Below, in pieces: positions 12,979 through 24,390 of a DNA stretch of 64,000 nt. The DNA is from Chelonoidis abingdonii. Its lineage: Eukaryota > Chordata > Testudines > Testudinidae. The stretch spans positions 181,694,566 through 181,758,565 of the forward strand of contig NC_133769.1 of NCBI RefSeq assembly GCF_003597395.2, written 5' to 3'. The notes below the pieces were generated by a model. It saw nothing but the letters and a program-made list of their open reading frames with translations. It ran no database searches and had not been told where the DNA came from. The translations under genes were made by a program, and so were the position numbers. Positions within the stretch are counted from its first letter, which is position 1, and every line of letters begins with the position of its first letter.

Positions 12979-14786
12979 CCTTCAAGCTGCTTGGCAGTTT
13001 CTTCTAGATACTAGAAAATACCAGGGAAAGTACGAGATAAAACTATGAAATTCTCTATGAGAAAACAAGGAGAGAACCAAGACTCACTAAAGCAGGGAGA
13101 GCTGCAGGCGTCAACAGTCCCAGTACATCGGCTAACACACATGGTGCTGACCAAAGTCTGAGAGAACACTTCAAGAAAAGAATAGGTGTAAGTGGACTTG
13201 AAATCTGGGGATGTAGCCACGGCCAAAGGAACCAACAGTCTGCTTGGAGTCAGTCATATAACTGTGGGTTCCTCCTTTCTTTGGGTGGCAAAAATTGCTG
13301 TAGACTGACAGCATAGCAAGCCAAAAAAGAGGCAAGGAGTTCCAGGACGTAGTCTCTCTGAAGATGCTAGAGAGTGGTTCCATAAGAACTCATTCCTCAA
13401 ACATTCTCAGGTAAAAGCTCACTACACCAGCACTGTGGGGTTCCTACAGTTCAGAGGGGGACAAAAGTGAGATGCCCTGCACTGGAACTGAAAGCACAGA
13501 ACTTTGAGAATTGCCACCATGCCCACAAATAGGGGTACAGACACCAAAAATGGGCATCAGTTGAGATTAGTGGGGATCTCCTGAGATTCATATCAGCAGA
13601 CAAAATCCTCCTGGAGTGAAGTGGTTAGTGAGTTACAATTTCAAATGCAGTATTAGACAACTATTTGATAACTGAGTGTTGCACTTCAAGAGGATTAGAA
13701 ATTCAACCTTCTTCACTATTCAGATACAGCAATAAGAAGAAGCAGTGCTTCACTCCTGGCACCACAGAAGGTTATTTCTTTCTATAGCCATAGTGAATAA
13801 AGATTGGGGCCATAGGATCAGTGTGGCGCTCAACTTCCTGAAGCTATTTGGTGCCTCTGCTTCAATGTTATTGGCAGTGAAGAAAAGAAAAAACAATCAC
13901 TTCCCTGCAACCACTGGGGAAGTGAGCAAGAGGAGACTGAGGAGAATGAACAGCCAAACTTTATGAAAGATTTGCGCTTGTTACACTATTAAAGTCACTT
14001 TACTATAAGATGGTTGCAGTGTATCTATTTAGTGTGTGTGTATTTGTGTGGGTAAAAAATGTGTGTCAATGTTCCTAGACGAGTAGAGCCTGTGTATACA
14101 TTTGATTCTCTTCATGTGTCCATGCATGAAAGTCCATCTCTTATTTGATTGGCAGTGCATACATATGTGGGGCAAATGTTGGGTGTTGGAGTATTTCTTT
14201 ATGGATACCAGTGGTTTGTGTTTATGTGTGTGTTCTTGTCCACTTGCTTATTCATTATGAAGTTGTGCAATAGTTTAACATTATTCCATAGTATCACTAC
14301 TGACACTAGGACATTTCATATTATGCATACACAAAAGCACATTTTCAGTCAGATATTATGTACCATGATTCCCACAAGTTTACGAATGCATGCAAAGTTT
14401 CATCCAAAAAAGAGATTTTTTTTAAAGTCATGCATGAGTGGAAACAAGTTGATCTGCAGCTTAACTAATGGTTTCACTATTGTAATTCTGCAACAAAGTG
14501 CCATCGGCCAGCTAAGTCAGATTCTGCTTGAATTAGCTTTATTTATTTATTTTTGTATTCACATCTAAAAGCATTCACTTAATAATATTTATGTAATACT
14601 TGGATTTGTCAAATATGGAATATATTGGAGTTCTTAATTCTCTTTTAAATCTGGCCTATCTCAACATCAATCTCTGAGTCCTATGCTTTATCTTTTAATT
14701 CCTAAGTAAAGCCTAAATACTTATGCTAAGTTTTCATATTTGAGTGGCGTATACTGATAAGATAAGCAAGCTTAAACTGTTTAATT
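12979..14786. other. Unassigned non-coding stretch
   Basis: No gene or repeat end recognised. A GT-rich patch lies around 14020-14060. A 139-codon plus-strand frame (14149-14568) is rich in F, L, I, H and C, lacks any motif or splice context and fits chance in AT-rich DNA. Confidence 0.45.
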
Positions 14787-15900
14787 TATAAGAAAATAAG
14801 AACAGTCATATTCGGTCAGACCAAAGGTCCATCTAGCCCACTATCCAGTCTTCTGACAGTAGCCAAAGCCAGGTGCCCCAGAGGGAATAAACAGCTAATC
14901 ATCAAGGGATCCATTCCCTGTTGCCCATTCCCAGATTCTGGCAAACAGAGATTAGAAACACCATCCTGCCTATCCTGGCTAATAGCCATTGATGGATTTA
15001 TCCTAGTTCTTTTTTGAACCCTGTTATAGTCTTGACCTTCACAACTTCTTCTGGCAAAGAGTTCCACAGGTTGACTGGACGTTGTGTGAAAAAATATTTC
15101 TTTATGTTTGTTTTAAACTTGCTGCCTATTAATTTCATTTGGTGACACCTAGTTCTTGTGTTATGAAAAGGAGTAAACAATACTTCCTTATTTACCTTTC
15201 TCCAAACCAGTCATGATTTTATAGACCTCTATCATACCCCCATTAGTTGTCTCTTTTCCAAGCTGAAAAGCCCCAGTCTTATTATTCTTTCCTCATATGA
15301 CAGCCGTTCCATCCCCCTAATCATTTTTGTTGCCCTTTTCTGAACCTTTTCCAAGTCCAGTGTATCTTTTTTGAGATGGATTGACCACATCTGCACACAG
15401 TATTCAAGATGTGTGCATACCATGGATTTATATAGAGGCAATATGATATTTTCTGTCTTATTATCTATCCCTTTCTTAATGATTCACAACATTCTGTTTG
15501 CTCTTTTGACTGCTGCTGCACATTGAGTGAATGTTTTTAGAGAACTATCCACAATGACTCCAAGATCTCTTTCTTGAGTGGTAACAGCTAATTTAGACCC
15601 CATCATTTTATATTTATAGTTTAGATTATGTTTTCCAATGTGCATTACTTTACATTTATCAACATTGAATTTCATCTTCCATTTTATTGCCCAGTCACCC
15701 AGTTTTGAGAAATCATTTTGCAGCTCTTCGCAGACGGGGACTTAACTATCTTGAGTAGTTTTGTATCATCTACAAATTTTGCCACCTCGCTGTTTACTCC
15801 TTTTTCCAGATCATTTATGAATATGTTGAACAGGACAGGGCCTAGTACAGACACCTGGGGGACACCACTATTTACCTCTCTCCATTCTGAAAACTGAATT
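14787..15900 (-). mobile_element. CR1 LINE, minus strand, with RT remnants
   Basis: A CR1 copy with its 3' end at the left (AAGAAAATAAGAACAGTCATA, about 14789) followed by TCCATCTAGCCC. It belongs to the same 3'-end family as the copies at 7070 and 38424-39403. Minus-strand frames hold successive ORF2 pieces: [20 protein letters not shown] and FVDDTKLL (15684-15920), MKFNVDKCKVMHIGKHNLNY (15484-15675) and MVCTHLEYCVQMWSIHL (15232-15441). The catalytic box reads FVDD where functional RTs have Y/F-A-D-D. Three frames separated by stops or shifts show it is dead. The element fades out near 15900. Confidence 0.9.
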
Positions 15901-15920
15901 TGAATAAAATAGCTAATCAA
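15232..15920 (-). pseudogene. CR1 ORF2 reverse-transcriptase remnant (three broken frames)
   Basis: The coding debris reads right to left: the RT core at 15684-15920, a middle segment at 15484-15675 and the C-terminal segment at 15232-15441. The order matches CR1 ORF2, so only point changes and small indels separate the pieces. The apurinic endonuclease and most of the RT palm upstream are missing by 5' truncation. The FVDD box deviates from the usual FADD. No function is expected. Confidence 0.8.
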
Positions 15921-18900
15921 TACTTGCTCTAGAACAGGTATACATTACAGTCAAAAGTGACATTTTACTCAACAATGTTCCTTCAGAGTTAAAAAAATTA
16001 CATAAGGAACTATTCATTAAGGATAAAACTTTAAAATCATCACTCTGTTAAAAAAATAGGAAAAAACACAGTTATTTAGGAATCTTCAGGGTGAAAAACA
16101 TGTTAAAAAAATCTTAACTACATTTGGAAATTCAAAATCAGAAAAAAATCCCTGTGTATAACACAGATAAAAAAGGGACTTTTAGGTCTTGACTCTGTAA
16201 TTGGTCCCACACTGTCAGATCTGCTACAAAGCAGCCTAACATATATCATATCTCTTTTGAAATTATTAAAAATAATGGAGGAGAAAACAATGGGAGAAGA
16301 AGAAATGGTAGGGGCAACTTGAAACGTAAATATATTAGTAATTTTAAAATATTTAATGGTATTACGGAATCTTGTATTATTTACAGATTAATTAGTGCCC
16401 AGGTACAACTCCATCATACGTCCTAAATACATATTCAATCCACCGCAGCCACACATCTATTTTTAGTGCACTAGCTTTGAGCTAGTGTGTATATATTTAC
16501 TTGAGTTGGGCATTAAGACTACCAGCTGTAGTGCAGATGTCCCCCGTGGCTTGCACAAGTCCAGGCAGGGTGGAAGGATTTGTTTTAGTATACTACATAG
16601 CCCAGAAGGGGTGAAGAGTCTGCAAAGAACCCACCCATAGGGTTGGAATATTTTGCATTTATTTGGGTTCACTTTGGATTTTGGGCACCCCACAAAGTCA
16701 CTTAAAACCAGAAGGTGTTAGAGGCTACATAGATCGGTGGAACACCAGGAGGGAAACAGAGGCAAAGCCACTGTTATACTGCACACACCCTAAAGGGTTA
16801 TATGTCACTACATTTCTTTGTAGATTGACTCCTTTTCTTCATGTTCCTCCTGATTCTATGACGAAGTTATAATTCTCTATCTATAAGATTATAGTATGTT
16901 TCTGGGGCTTGGGTATGCTCTCAAAAATAAAAAATTATGATCTTTTATACTAGTGTAGAAAGAAGAGGGGAATGCTTTGGAGGCATTAATGTTCTCTACT
17001 CACATATATTTAAGACATTTTATGACAAGGTCTAGAGATAAAAAAATATAGAGAATAATTAAACATTACTTATTGGCATAGGAGCTGGGATTAAGAGTGC
17101 TGGGGGTGCAGCAGCATTCCCTGGCTTGAAGTGATTTCCATCATAAATAGGGTTTACAGTTTGGTTCATTGGCTCTGAGCATCCCTGCTTATTAGGCATT
17201 TTTGAATATATAAGAAGTTTTAGCTTTTATATATACCTTGATTAGAAAAAAATAAAATAGCTTTATCTTACTATGAAACTTATGAAAGAGAGCAAACTAC
17301 ATGGTATATGGTTTATTTATCCATTTTTTTAAAATGTTTCCTGTCATACTGTAGCAACTCTACCAACCCACAGTATAAAAAGAGATGATGGCTGATAACC
17401 AGTAGTAAACACTTTGCAATTATAGGCAATTATAGAAGCCCAAACGGGTAATCTATCAGAGCATAACTCTGATAGATGCCTTTGCTAGATTTGTAATTAA
17501 GAAAAAAAAAGATAAGTCGAGGGAGATAATGTGTACTGCAGAACCAAGTAATGAAAATCAAAGAGTAGAAGTGGAAACTCACCTTTAACTTTGTTCTTGG
17601 TAGCAGCCGCTGGAACCAAGGAAAAGATTGCACAAGGAGAAGAGAACAAAGATAGATTAGACAGAGGGTCTACTTACTAACAATACAGAGAAACTTTATC
17701 AATATTGATTCAGAGCTAACAAAAACTATTGTTAACATTAGTTGACCAATTTATTTGAGGCGTGTATAGTTTCTTCTGACTGATGATTCTGTGAAGAGAG
17801 ATGTCCTGTGTTTTGAATTTAGTTAGTATATGACCAAAAAAACAAAAATAAAAACAAAAACACAAAGACTTTGAAAAGACAAGAAGTACAGTAAAATCAT
17901 TTACCATTCATCATAAATAGCAGTTTCAACATTATACATATTTCCAAAGTCTAAAAATGTATGTCTTACAGAACAGTTTTCCCTGTGAATGCTCCATGCT
18001 GGATTGCATAAATGGCATGGCAGGCATTAGTTCCCCTTTGATTCTATTTCTCAGAGTTTTATTTTCCAGTATATTTGCATTTTTTTTAAATGATGATTTT
18101 GATGAAAAGAAAATAAGCTAAATCTTACATTTGTGCAAGCATATGTTGACTGAAGTTTGTCTAAAGGTTTTACAGGCCTATTTCCAAATAATCTGACAGC
18201 TCTGAAAATCTACATCCAATTGTTGCTAACCTATGATATATAACACTTTGTACCTAAACATATAGGATTTCACTGTGCTGTCATCTTGCCTAATCCTGCA
18301 TTCACAGAAGTGGACTAGTGCAGAATCAAAGCCTATTGTGCACAGCTGTGAAAGAGAGTAAAGGGTTCCCACTCCCTTAGATGGCTGCATATACTGTGAA
18401 TGGATCACCACAATGGGAAAGATGAGGCTGACAGCCAATACTCCCTTACATTAGAAAATGGGAGTGAGGAGGAAAAGAGAGGAGGGACAGGAGTAGGTGC
18501 AGCCATGGCTCATTTCCTTCCCATGCACCAGCCATCCAAGCTGGTTGGATGTGCAAGGGAGCAGGAGCATGCTGTGTCTTGTCAAGGACTAACACCGAGT
18601 GAACAAGAGGCGTTCTAGAGAAATTGTGCCTAGATGGGAGTCTCTGAGGCACAATGACAGCAGTGCTCCCCTGGAGTGGGACAGCTACACACACTCCATA
18701 CTCAGGATGATGTGTAACTGTACAATCTAGCCATAAAGATGAAGAAATATATGAAGTGTATTTCCACATTTGCATTCCCTCCTGTAAATTTTCTAAAGAT
18801 CATCATGAGAACTATCTTCCACTACCCAGGCTATATGCCTACTAGTGCAATTCAGAATATAGAAGTATTAATAACCAGAGACTGAAATTTAACCTGAGTC

Positions 18901-20137
18901 ACTCTTGTCAAATGCAGACTGCACTAAGATACTACAGGCAAGACCATGCCTTTAGACTCAGCCCAAGGCATAGGGCGCACCGTGACACTGCACTGCCCCA
19001 TGAAGAACTTTGTGTAGGAATTGTGTCTCAGAAACTCACAATTCCTCCTCTGATACCCTCTGGCTGGGGGAGGGAAAGAGTTATTTACCTCTTTTTGGGG
19101 TGCATCTTACTCCCACCATGCACCTAGCCACCTACTCTTCTCAGCAGGTATGGGGAAGGAAGAACCAAGATAGAAGATCCAAGGATCATCAACCCCCGCA
19201 CACACATTCTGCACCTTCCATTTTCACTTGTTCACAAGTGGGAGTTTCAAGCAGCCTTCCTTTTTTCCCACATCCAAAGCCATTCAAGCAGCCCTCCTTT
19301 GGTCAGTCACGTAAGTGGTAGGGATGGGGAGTAAAGAACAATCTAACAGTGAGCCAGACCCATCCTAATTCAAGGCTGTAACTCTAGTAACTCAGTCACA
19401 AAGTGTTTGTGGTTCCCTATCTTTTAATGATCCACAATATTTAATAGTTTTGAAAATCCTGAGTGGGACATGAGACCTGAAGAATTAGTATCTACAGTAC
19501 ACTAGTAAATAAAGGACACACATGAGTGAGGCTGTACAGTATAATTGGAAGTAGGCCAAGCTACCAGGCTTGTTATAATTAGTATAATTTTCTGCATATT
19601 CAATACAAGTGGCCTAGATGACAGTAATGTTCTTACAAATGTCATGTTCAATACTTGTAAGGTTTTTTTCCCCATTGACAGGATGGTCCAGTTACAAGTA
19701 AATTGGTAAAGTTCACACCACACAACAGCCAAATTAGCTGAAAGTTGTCTTTACAAATATATTTCTGACTACTGCATGGAACCAGCTGGGGCTCTTTTCA
19801 TCAATGTTTCACCCACCACCTGATGCCTGGCAGGGACAGAATTATTTTTCCTCTGTTGTCACTTTTATATGGATATTTTCTTTTTTTTAGGTGGGAAAAT
19901 ACTTTCCTTTTTAATATCTATTTCTTCCCTTATTATTCTCTCTGAATTTCCTGGAGTGAGGTGCATTACAAAGAAGAACTTTTGTTTTAAAGGAGCTATT
20001 TTTCCCCCTCATCTCCTAAAATGTTTTGATTTTTTTATTCTCCTCTTTTCAGTACCATTTCACCAAACAGGAGGAAGGAAAGCAAAGAGAAATTTGCCAA
20101 CACTGATATTATCAAAATTGCAAACTGAAAAAGGAGG
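15901..20137. other. AT-rich stretch without recognisable genes
   Basis: Largely unique-looking AT-rich sequence. The part from 18440 to 19330 is more GC-balanced and has several overlapping open frames on both strands, none with a known motif. I recognised no transposon termini or tRNA-like boxes. Confidence 0.45.
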
Positions 20138-20178
20138 GATGGTCTTGTGATTAAAGCACGACATGGGAGCTCAGAGAG

Positions 20179-20247
20179 TGAAATTCTGACCCCACTGAAA
20201 TTAATGGTAAAACTCCTATTTTCTTCACTAGTAATAGGATTTCACCC
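20179..20247. repeat. Foldback repeat inside a MIR-type SINE
   Basis: The left end GTGAAATTCTGACCCC is mirrored by GGATTTCACCC at the right. This is one of the short palindromic repeats frequent in sauropsid DNA. The sequence on either side looks like the two parts of the same SINE. Confidence 0.5.
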
Positions 20248-20448
20248 AAAATATCTGCATTCAGCTTCTGGCTGCATCACAAAATGCCCTGTGTAATCTT
20301 TGGTAGGCCACTTAATCTCTCTCTGTGCCTCAGCTGTCATCTAGCATAACAACACTTCCTTTCTTGCACCTTTCCTCCTTTTGCCTGTTTGATTTATTTA
20401 GTTTGTAAGCTCTTTGAGGAAAGGATGGTCTCTTAGTTTGAATGTACA

Positions 20449-20879
20449 CAGGGGTGAAAGTAAGCCAGTACGGGCCAGTACAGCATACCGGTAAAAAGTG
20501 TCCACCATTATCAGCCAGTACCCAGCAGACTTTAAAGCGCTGCCATGGCAGTGCTTTAATGTCACTGCCCCTTTTGTGCCCCAGTCGATGGCTCTGCTGG
20601 GTCCCTACCGGGAGGGCCGACAACAGGGGGGAAGGGACGTTGAAGGAGCAGCTGCCCCAGGACCAGCAATTTAAAAGGGGCCAGGGCTCTGGCCACCAGA
20701 ACCCCAGGCCCTTTAAATTGTTGCTGGTGCCCTGGGCGGCACGCGCCAGGCAACGTGGAAGGGCTGTCTAGGGGATGCTGACCCCTCCAGCCCCGCCCAT
20801 TCTACCCAAGGCCCTGCCCCTTCCGAGGGCCGGAGCTGGCCCCCATAATGGTAAGTCTTCGGCTTTACTTTCACCCCTG
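20449..20879. mobile_element. hAT-type non-autonomous element (431 bp)
   Basis: The termini are a perfect 15-bp inverted repeat, CAGGGGTGAAAGTAA at the left and its reverse complement at the right. The flanking 8-mers AATGTACA (20441-20448) and AACGTACA (20880-20887) differ at one base, giving a near-perfect hAT-type duplication. The interior is GC-rich and has no transposase; frames in it on both strands are chance. The element sits in the 3' tail of a MIR-type SINE. Confidence 0.85.
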
Positions 20880-20955
20880 AACGTACATCACCTAGTGCAA
20901 CAGTTCTTGATGTCTGTGGGCACCCCTGTGTACAAATACAATACAAATAATAAGT

Positions 20956-21839
20956 GGGTATAATATTTTGGGGATTAGACATTTTCTCCTTCAGTCACCT
21001 GCATGATCTCCTTTAGTTGTCTCTCTGTTAGAAGCAGTTAAATTAGCAGAACAGAAATCCAGTTCCAGTTATTCAACTCATTCCTGTCCTCGCATCTATC
21101 TGGAGACCATTTCCTCTGCAATGGAAACACTTCAAACAACATTTGACAGTTGGTTCAAAATTAAAGTATTTTCAATAGCATTGTAAATTTAGAATAGCAT
21201 TATTAGCCAGGTAGGAAAAAGCGATGAGATGGATGATAAGATTAAGGATTTCTCTATAGAGAAGGATAGCACTAACAGGAGTATTTATGAAAGTGAACAT
21301 CTTGTTCATCATAAAATAGAATTTATGGGAAAAATTATTAAATGTACAATTATTTGAATATTCTTGAATCTATTGATGTCTTGCCAATTTTTTTATTTTA
21401 CTTTCATTAGTTTCAGCGCAGCCTCCTTTAAACATACTGAGAGTGAACCTTTTTAAACTTTTTAACAATGTCTTTCTTTTGCCATATACTTCTAATGTAA
21501 CTAGAACTATTATATGCTTCAATCCTGCAAACACTGCAGCATGTCAAGTTGCTCATTTCTGTATGTGAATGTAGGATGCGGGCCATTGTCATTTTCACCA
21601 CAAAGATTGGGTCAGTGAGTAAGTCTGGAAATGCAAAGACAGTTTAAGAAAATTAAATTTCAGTATTTCCTGATTATTTAAAATAAATAATTGACAATAA
21701 AACTTATTGGCTGTAGCGTAGGTACTCTCTTCTCTGTGATGGATTTGGTGCCTGCAATAATTTATAAATACTATATCTTGACCTGGTTATTGGGATATTT
21801 ACTGTATGACTATCTTGGATTAAATCAACAGAGCTGCTA
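20956..21839. other. Unassigned AT-rich stretch
   Basis: No gene, exon or repeat terminus recognised here. It contains ordinary AT-rich sequence with short chance frames. Confidence 0.5.
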
Positions 21840-22310
21840 GGAAACAAACGTGAAAGCAAGACTATGACTTGAGGTAACATATCCCTCAACACACACTTTG
21901 GGAGAAGGTTGTTGCAAAACACTGAAGAGATACAAGGGCATTTGGCATTGATGCTCTGGCTTGGGGAATGCATGAAACTGGTTTTGGACACCAGGTCCAG
22001 GCTTTTGGAAGTGAGAACAAAGACCCCTGGCTGGTTTTAAAGAGGCTCTCAAAGCCAGGGGAAGAGAAAGTTAAGAAGAAGAAGCAGAGACAGATCTACA
22101 AGAAGTTTGGGTCTGGGGTAAAATAGGCCTGACGAGGAAAGAGTGGGTATGACAGACATGCATGTAGAACTTTTGTTGTCTTATGTTTTGATCCTACCAT
22201 GAACATTAAACAATACTTTATTTTAAGAAGGCTATTCTGGGTCACTGTAACAAACTGGACACAAGCTCCTAAAGGGAAGAAAAGCAGGTGCCCAAACCTA
22301 GCTGAACCTG
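21840..22310 (+). mobile_element. Probable LTR-retroelement fragment
   Basis: The stretch around 22030-22310 resembles the U3/R end of an LTR: a purine-rich patch (22070-22100), then AACATTAAACAATACTTTATTTTAAGAAGG (22202 onward) with AATAAA-like signals, then CTGGGTCACTGTAAC. No second LTR, terminal TG/CA pair or target duplication could be placed. The assignment rests on general resemblance; boundaries are approximate. No coding sequence is visible. Confidence 0.35.
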
Positions 22311-22940
22311 TGCTTTAAGAATGATTGAATATACACTATGTTATAGAGTATCGCCCAATTCAGGAGTGGGAGAATCATCAGATTATAAATTTCACAATTT
22401 ATAAATGCTAATTTAAAAATGTCTTTTTTGCTATGATCATGGCAAAATATTTCTCCCTTTATCTCAGCTTAAATAAATTAATAACAACTTGTTAAAAAAA
22501 CACACACAGAATTCATTTCCTGTAGGTGAAAACTGGATTCGATAATAGATTGTGTGTTTCATTTTTTTCTGATATATCTTTGAGTTTTTGCTTTTGTATG
22601 CCAATATTTCTAAATTACACTATTTGAAAAAAATGATAGCTACAAGATGCTCAATATTTTCATGGACATTTTTAGAAGGATTTTATATAGATTCTTTTTT
22701 TTCCTTCTCTTTTCTTCAGTTTTAGATTTTGTCTTTTGAAAGCCTGTGTCCTTGTAATTATTTCAATAGCTCAATAAAAAATAAATGGGGAGAAGATACA
22801 TTTCCATCTGTTGTCCAGCTTACCTAACATTTTTTTCTGGTGAAAGTGAAGAGACAGCAAAGCCATGTATGTTTAGGTCCTTGAGAAAGGCCTTTGGGTC
22901 AAGAAAGTGTCTTTGATCTCATCTCACCTTTATATCATAC
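22311..22940. other. AT-rich stretch, nothing recognised
   Basis: Low-GC sequence with short A and T runs. No gene or transposon end recognised. Confidence 0.5.
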
Positions 22941-23182
22941 CTGGTATTTATGCAGCTAACTAAGTTCCTCAGTACACTACTACTACAACATGGCAGCTCC
23001 ATATTTTCAAAACCAGAAGGAACATGAAAGCCATTCACATAATCAATAGACACGATGTGTTTGCTCTTTCCAGGAATTTCCTCACATTCATAGCCCATCA
23101 AAAAGACCCTCGTGCCTAAAACTCCAAATGTGGAATTACTATTAACTTCAACGGAAACAGCAAACATGAAAGATCTGCACAT
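22941..23182 (-). CDS. Candidate internal exon of an unidentified host gene
   Basis: A minus-strand frame of about 80 codons stays open between a possible acceptor (GCTCAG just before 23182, or GTGCAG before 23174) and a good donor match (CCAG followed by GTATGA, cut after 22941). The peptide looks protein-like rather than low-complexity, includes GTRVFLMGYECEEIPGKSKH, and has overlapping possible N-glycosylation sites in NSNST. An in-frame stop lies just upstream of the acceptor, so the frame ends at a plausible splice site. The pyrimidine tract before the acceptor is poor, which lowers confidence. I do not recognise the protein. It could be one exon of a long gene whose introns fill this window, a decayed pseudogene exon, or chance. 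Confidence 0.3.
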
Positions 23183-23793
23183 CTGAGCCCTTTACCAGTT
23201 TATAAAAACATTGCTTACACTTGATTTTCATGTTTACATCAACTCATATAACCTGACATAACTACAGCTAGATGAATTATTGATAAGAAAAATATTTAGA
23301 CACAAATGGCCAGTTTTCATGTTCACAAAATATATATAAAGTGGAGACAATTTTTCTACAAATTTGATTTTTTTTCCAGTGAAATTTCCTGTGAATGCTC
23401 TCTTGCCTATAAGGTTGACTGAAAACTAAATATCTTAAGTACTGGTCTTAACTGTTTTATTTTTTGTTTGTTTGTTTTTTTAATTGCAGTGGATTGATTG
23501 GTTGTGACTAGTCACATAGATAATATGGTATAAATTCTGATTCTCTAATTGGGTGAGCTTAGCCTGTGAGACCAGGAGGGCTAGCACAAACCATTCTGAC
23601 TCATTTTCTCAGAAGGGTTTTTGTGTATTCTCTTTAAGCCAATCTGGAAAAAAGTGCTAGTGGCAGTTGCAGACAGTGGCTGTGCATCAGTCTCTGTGTG
23701 CTAGGAACATATTTTATTGCCTACTCATTGCATAAATTATTATAGATGGAAATTAATATGATTCTTGCTAATAGGTGCTCTTGAATATATACA
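23183..23793. other. AT-rich stretch, nothing recognised
   Basis: Ordinary AT-rich sequence with a T-rich run near 23456-23482 and no clear repeat termini or exons. Confidence 0.5.
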
Positions 23794-23863
23794 GTCTGAT
23801 CCAAAGCCCACTGAAATAACTAGACAGATGCCAATCAGGTTCAATAAGCATAGGATCTGGACC
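23794..23863. repeat. Short foldback repeat
   Basis: GTCTGATCCAAAGCCCACTG at the left is mirrored by AGGATCTGGACC at the right, with a degraded centre. This belongs to the class of short palindromic interspersed repeats of sauropsids. Non-coding. Confidence 0.5.
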
Positions 23864-23923
23864 ATAATTAGCAATGGCAGTTGGGTTACCAATTTATGAT
23901 GAATTGTGTAAAAAAACTTATGT

Positions 23924-24390
23924 AACTGGAGAGGATTCAGAAAATAGACAAGAGGATGATTAAAGGATTAGAAAATATGCCATATAATAATATAATCAGC
24001 TAGTTCAATCTATTTTGATTAATAAACAAAAGGTTAAGGGGTGACTTGATTACAGTCTATAAGTATCTACATGGGAAACAAATACTTAATAATGGGCTCT
24101 TCAGTCTAGCAGAGAAAGATATGACACAATGACTGGAAGTTGAAGCTAGACAAATTCAGACTGGAAATATGGCATAACTTTTTAATGGTGAGAGTAATTA
24201 ACCATTGAAACATTTACTAAGTGTTGTGGTGGATTCTCCATTACTGATAATTTTGAAGTCAAAACTAGATTTTTTCCCTCTAAAATAGATGCTCCAGGAA
24301 TTATTTTGGGGAAGTTCTATGGCCTGTGTTACACAAGAGGTCAAGACTAGATTATCACAAATGGGCCCTTCTGTCCTTAGACTCTATTAA
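23924..24390 (+). mobile_element. CR1 LINE 3' end, plus strand, old
   Basis: Plus-strand CR1 fragment. It begins in the end of ORF2 (GGAGAGGATTCAGAAAATAG, 23929) and passes through the AGGGGTGACTTGATTACAG segment (24038). It ends near 24390 with CCCTTCTGTCCTTAGACTCTATTA, a diverged form of the ATTCTATGA-type CR1 3' end. Many stops leave no usable frame. Its divergence suggests an older copy than those at 33935-39403. Confidence 0.75.

Larger units (their letters stand above)
20138..20955 (+). mobile_element. MIR-type SINE, interrupted by two other repeats
   Basis: The left part (20138-20178) resembles a MIR/CORE-SINE head. The core follows the foldback insert (GGCCACTTAATCTCTCTCTGTGCCTCAG at 20307-20334). 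The 3' tail starts with GTTTGTAAGCTCTTTGAGG (20401-20419), is broken by a hAT element at 20449-20879, and ends with AATACAAATAATAA near 20955. Order and orientation are consistent with one old SINE hit by a foldback repeat (20179-20247) and the hAT. It is RNA-polymerase-III derived and non-coding. Confidence 0.6.

Noticed and set aside
14149..14568. 139-codon plus-strand frame
   Set aside because: Hydrophobic and histidine/cysteine-rich without domain, splice or start context, in AT-rich DNA; looks like chance.
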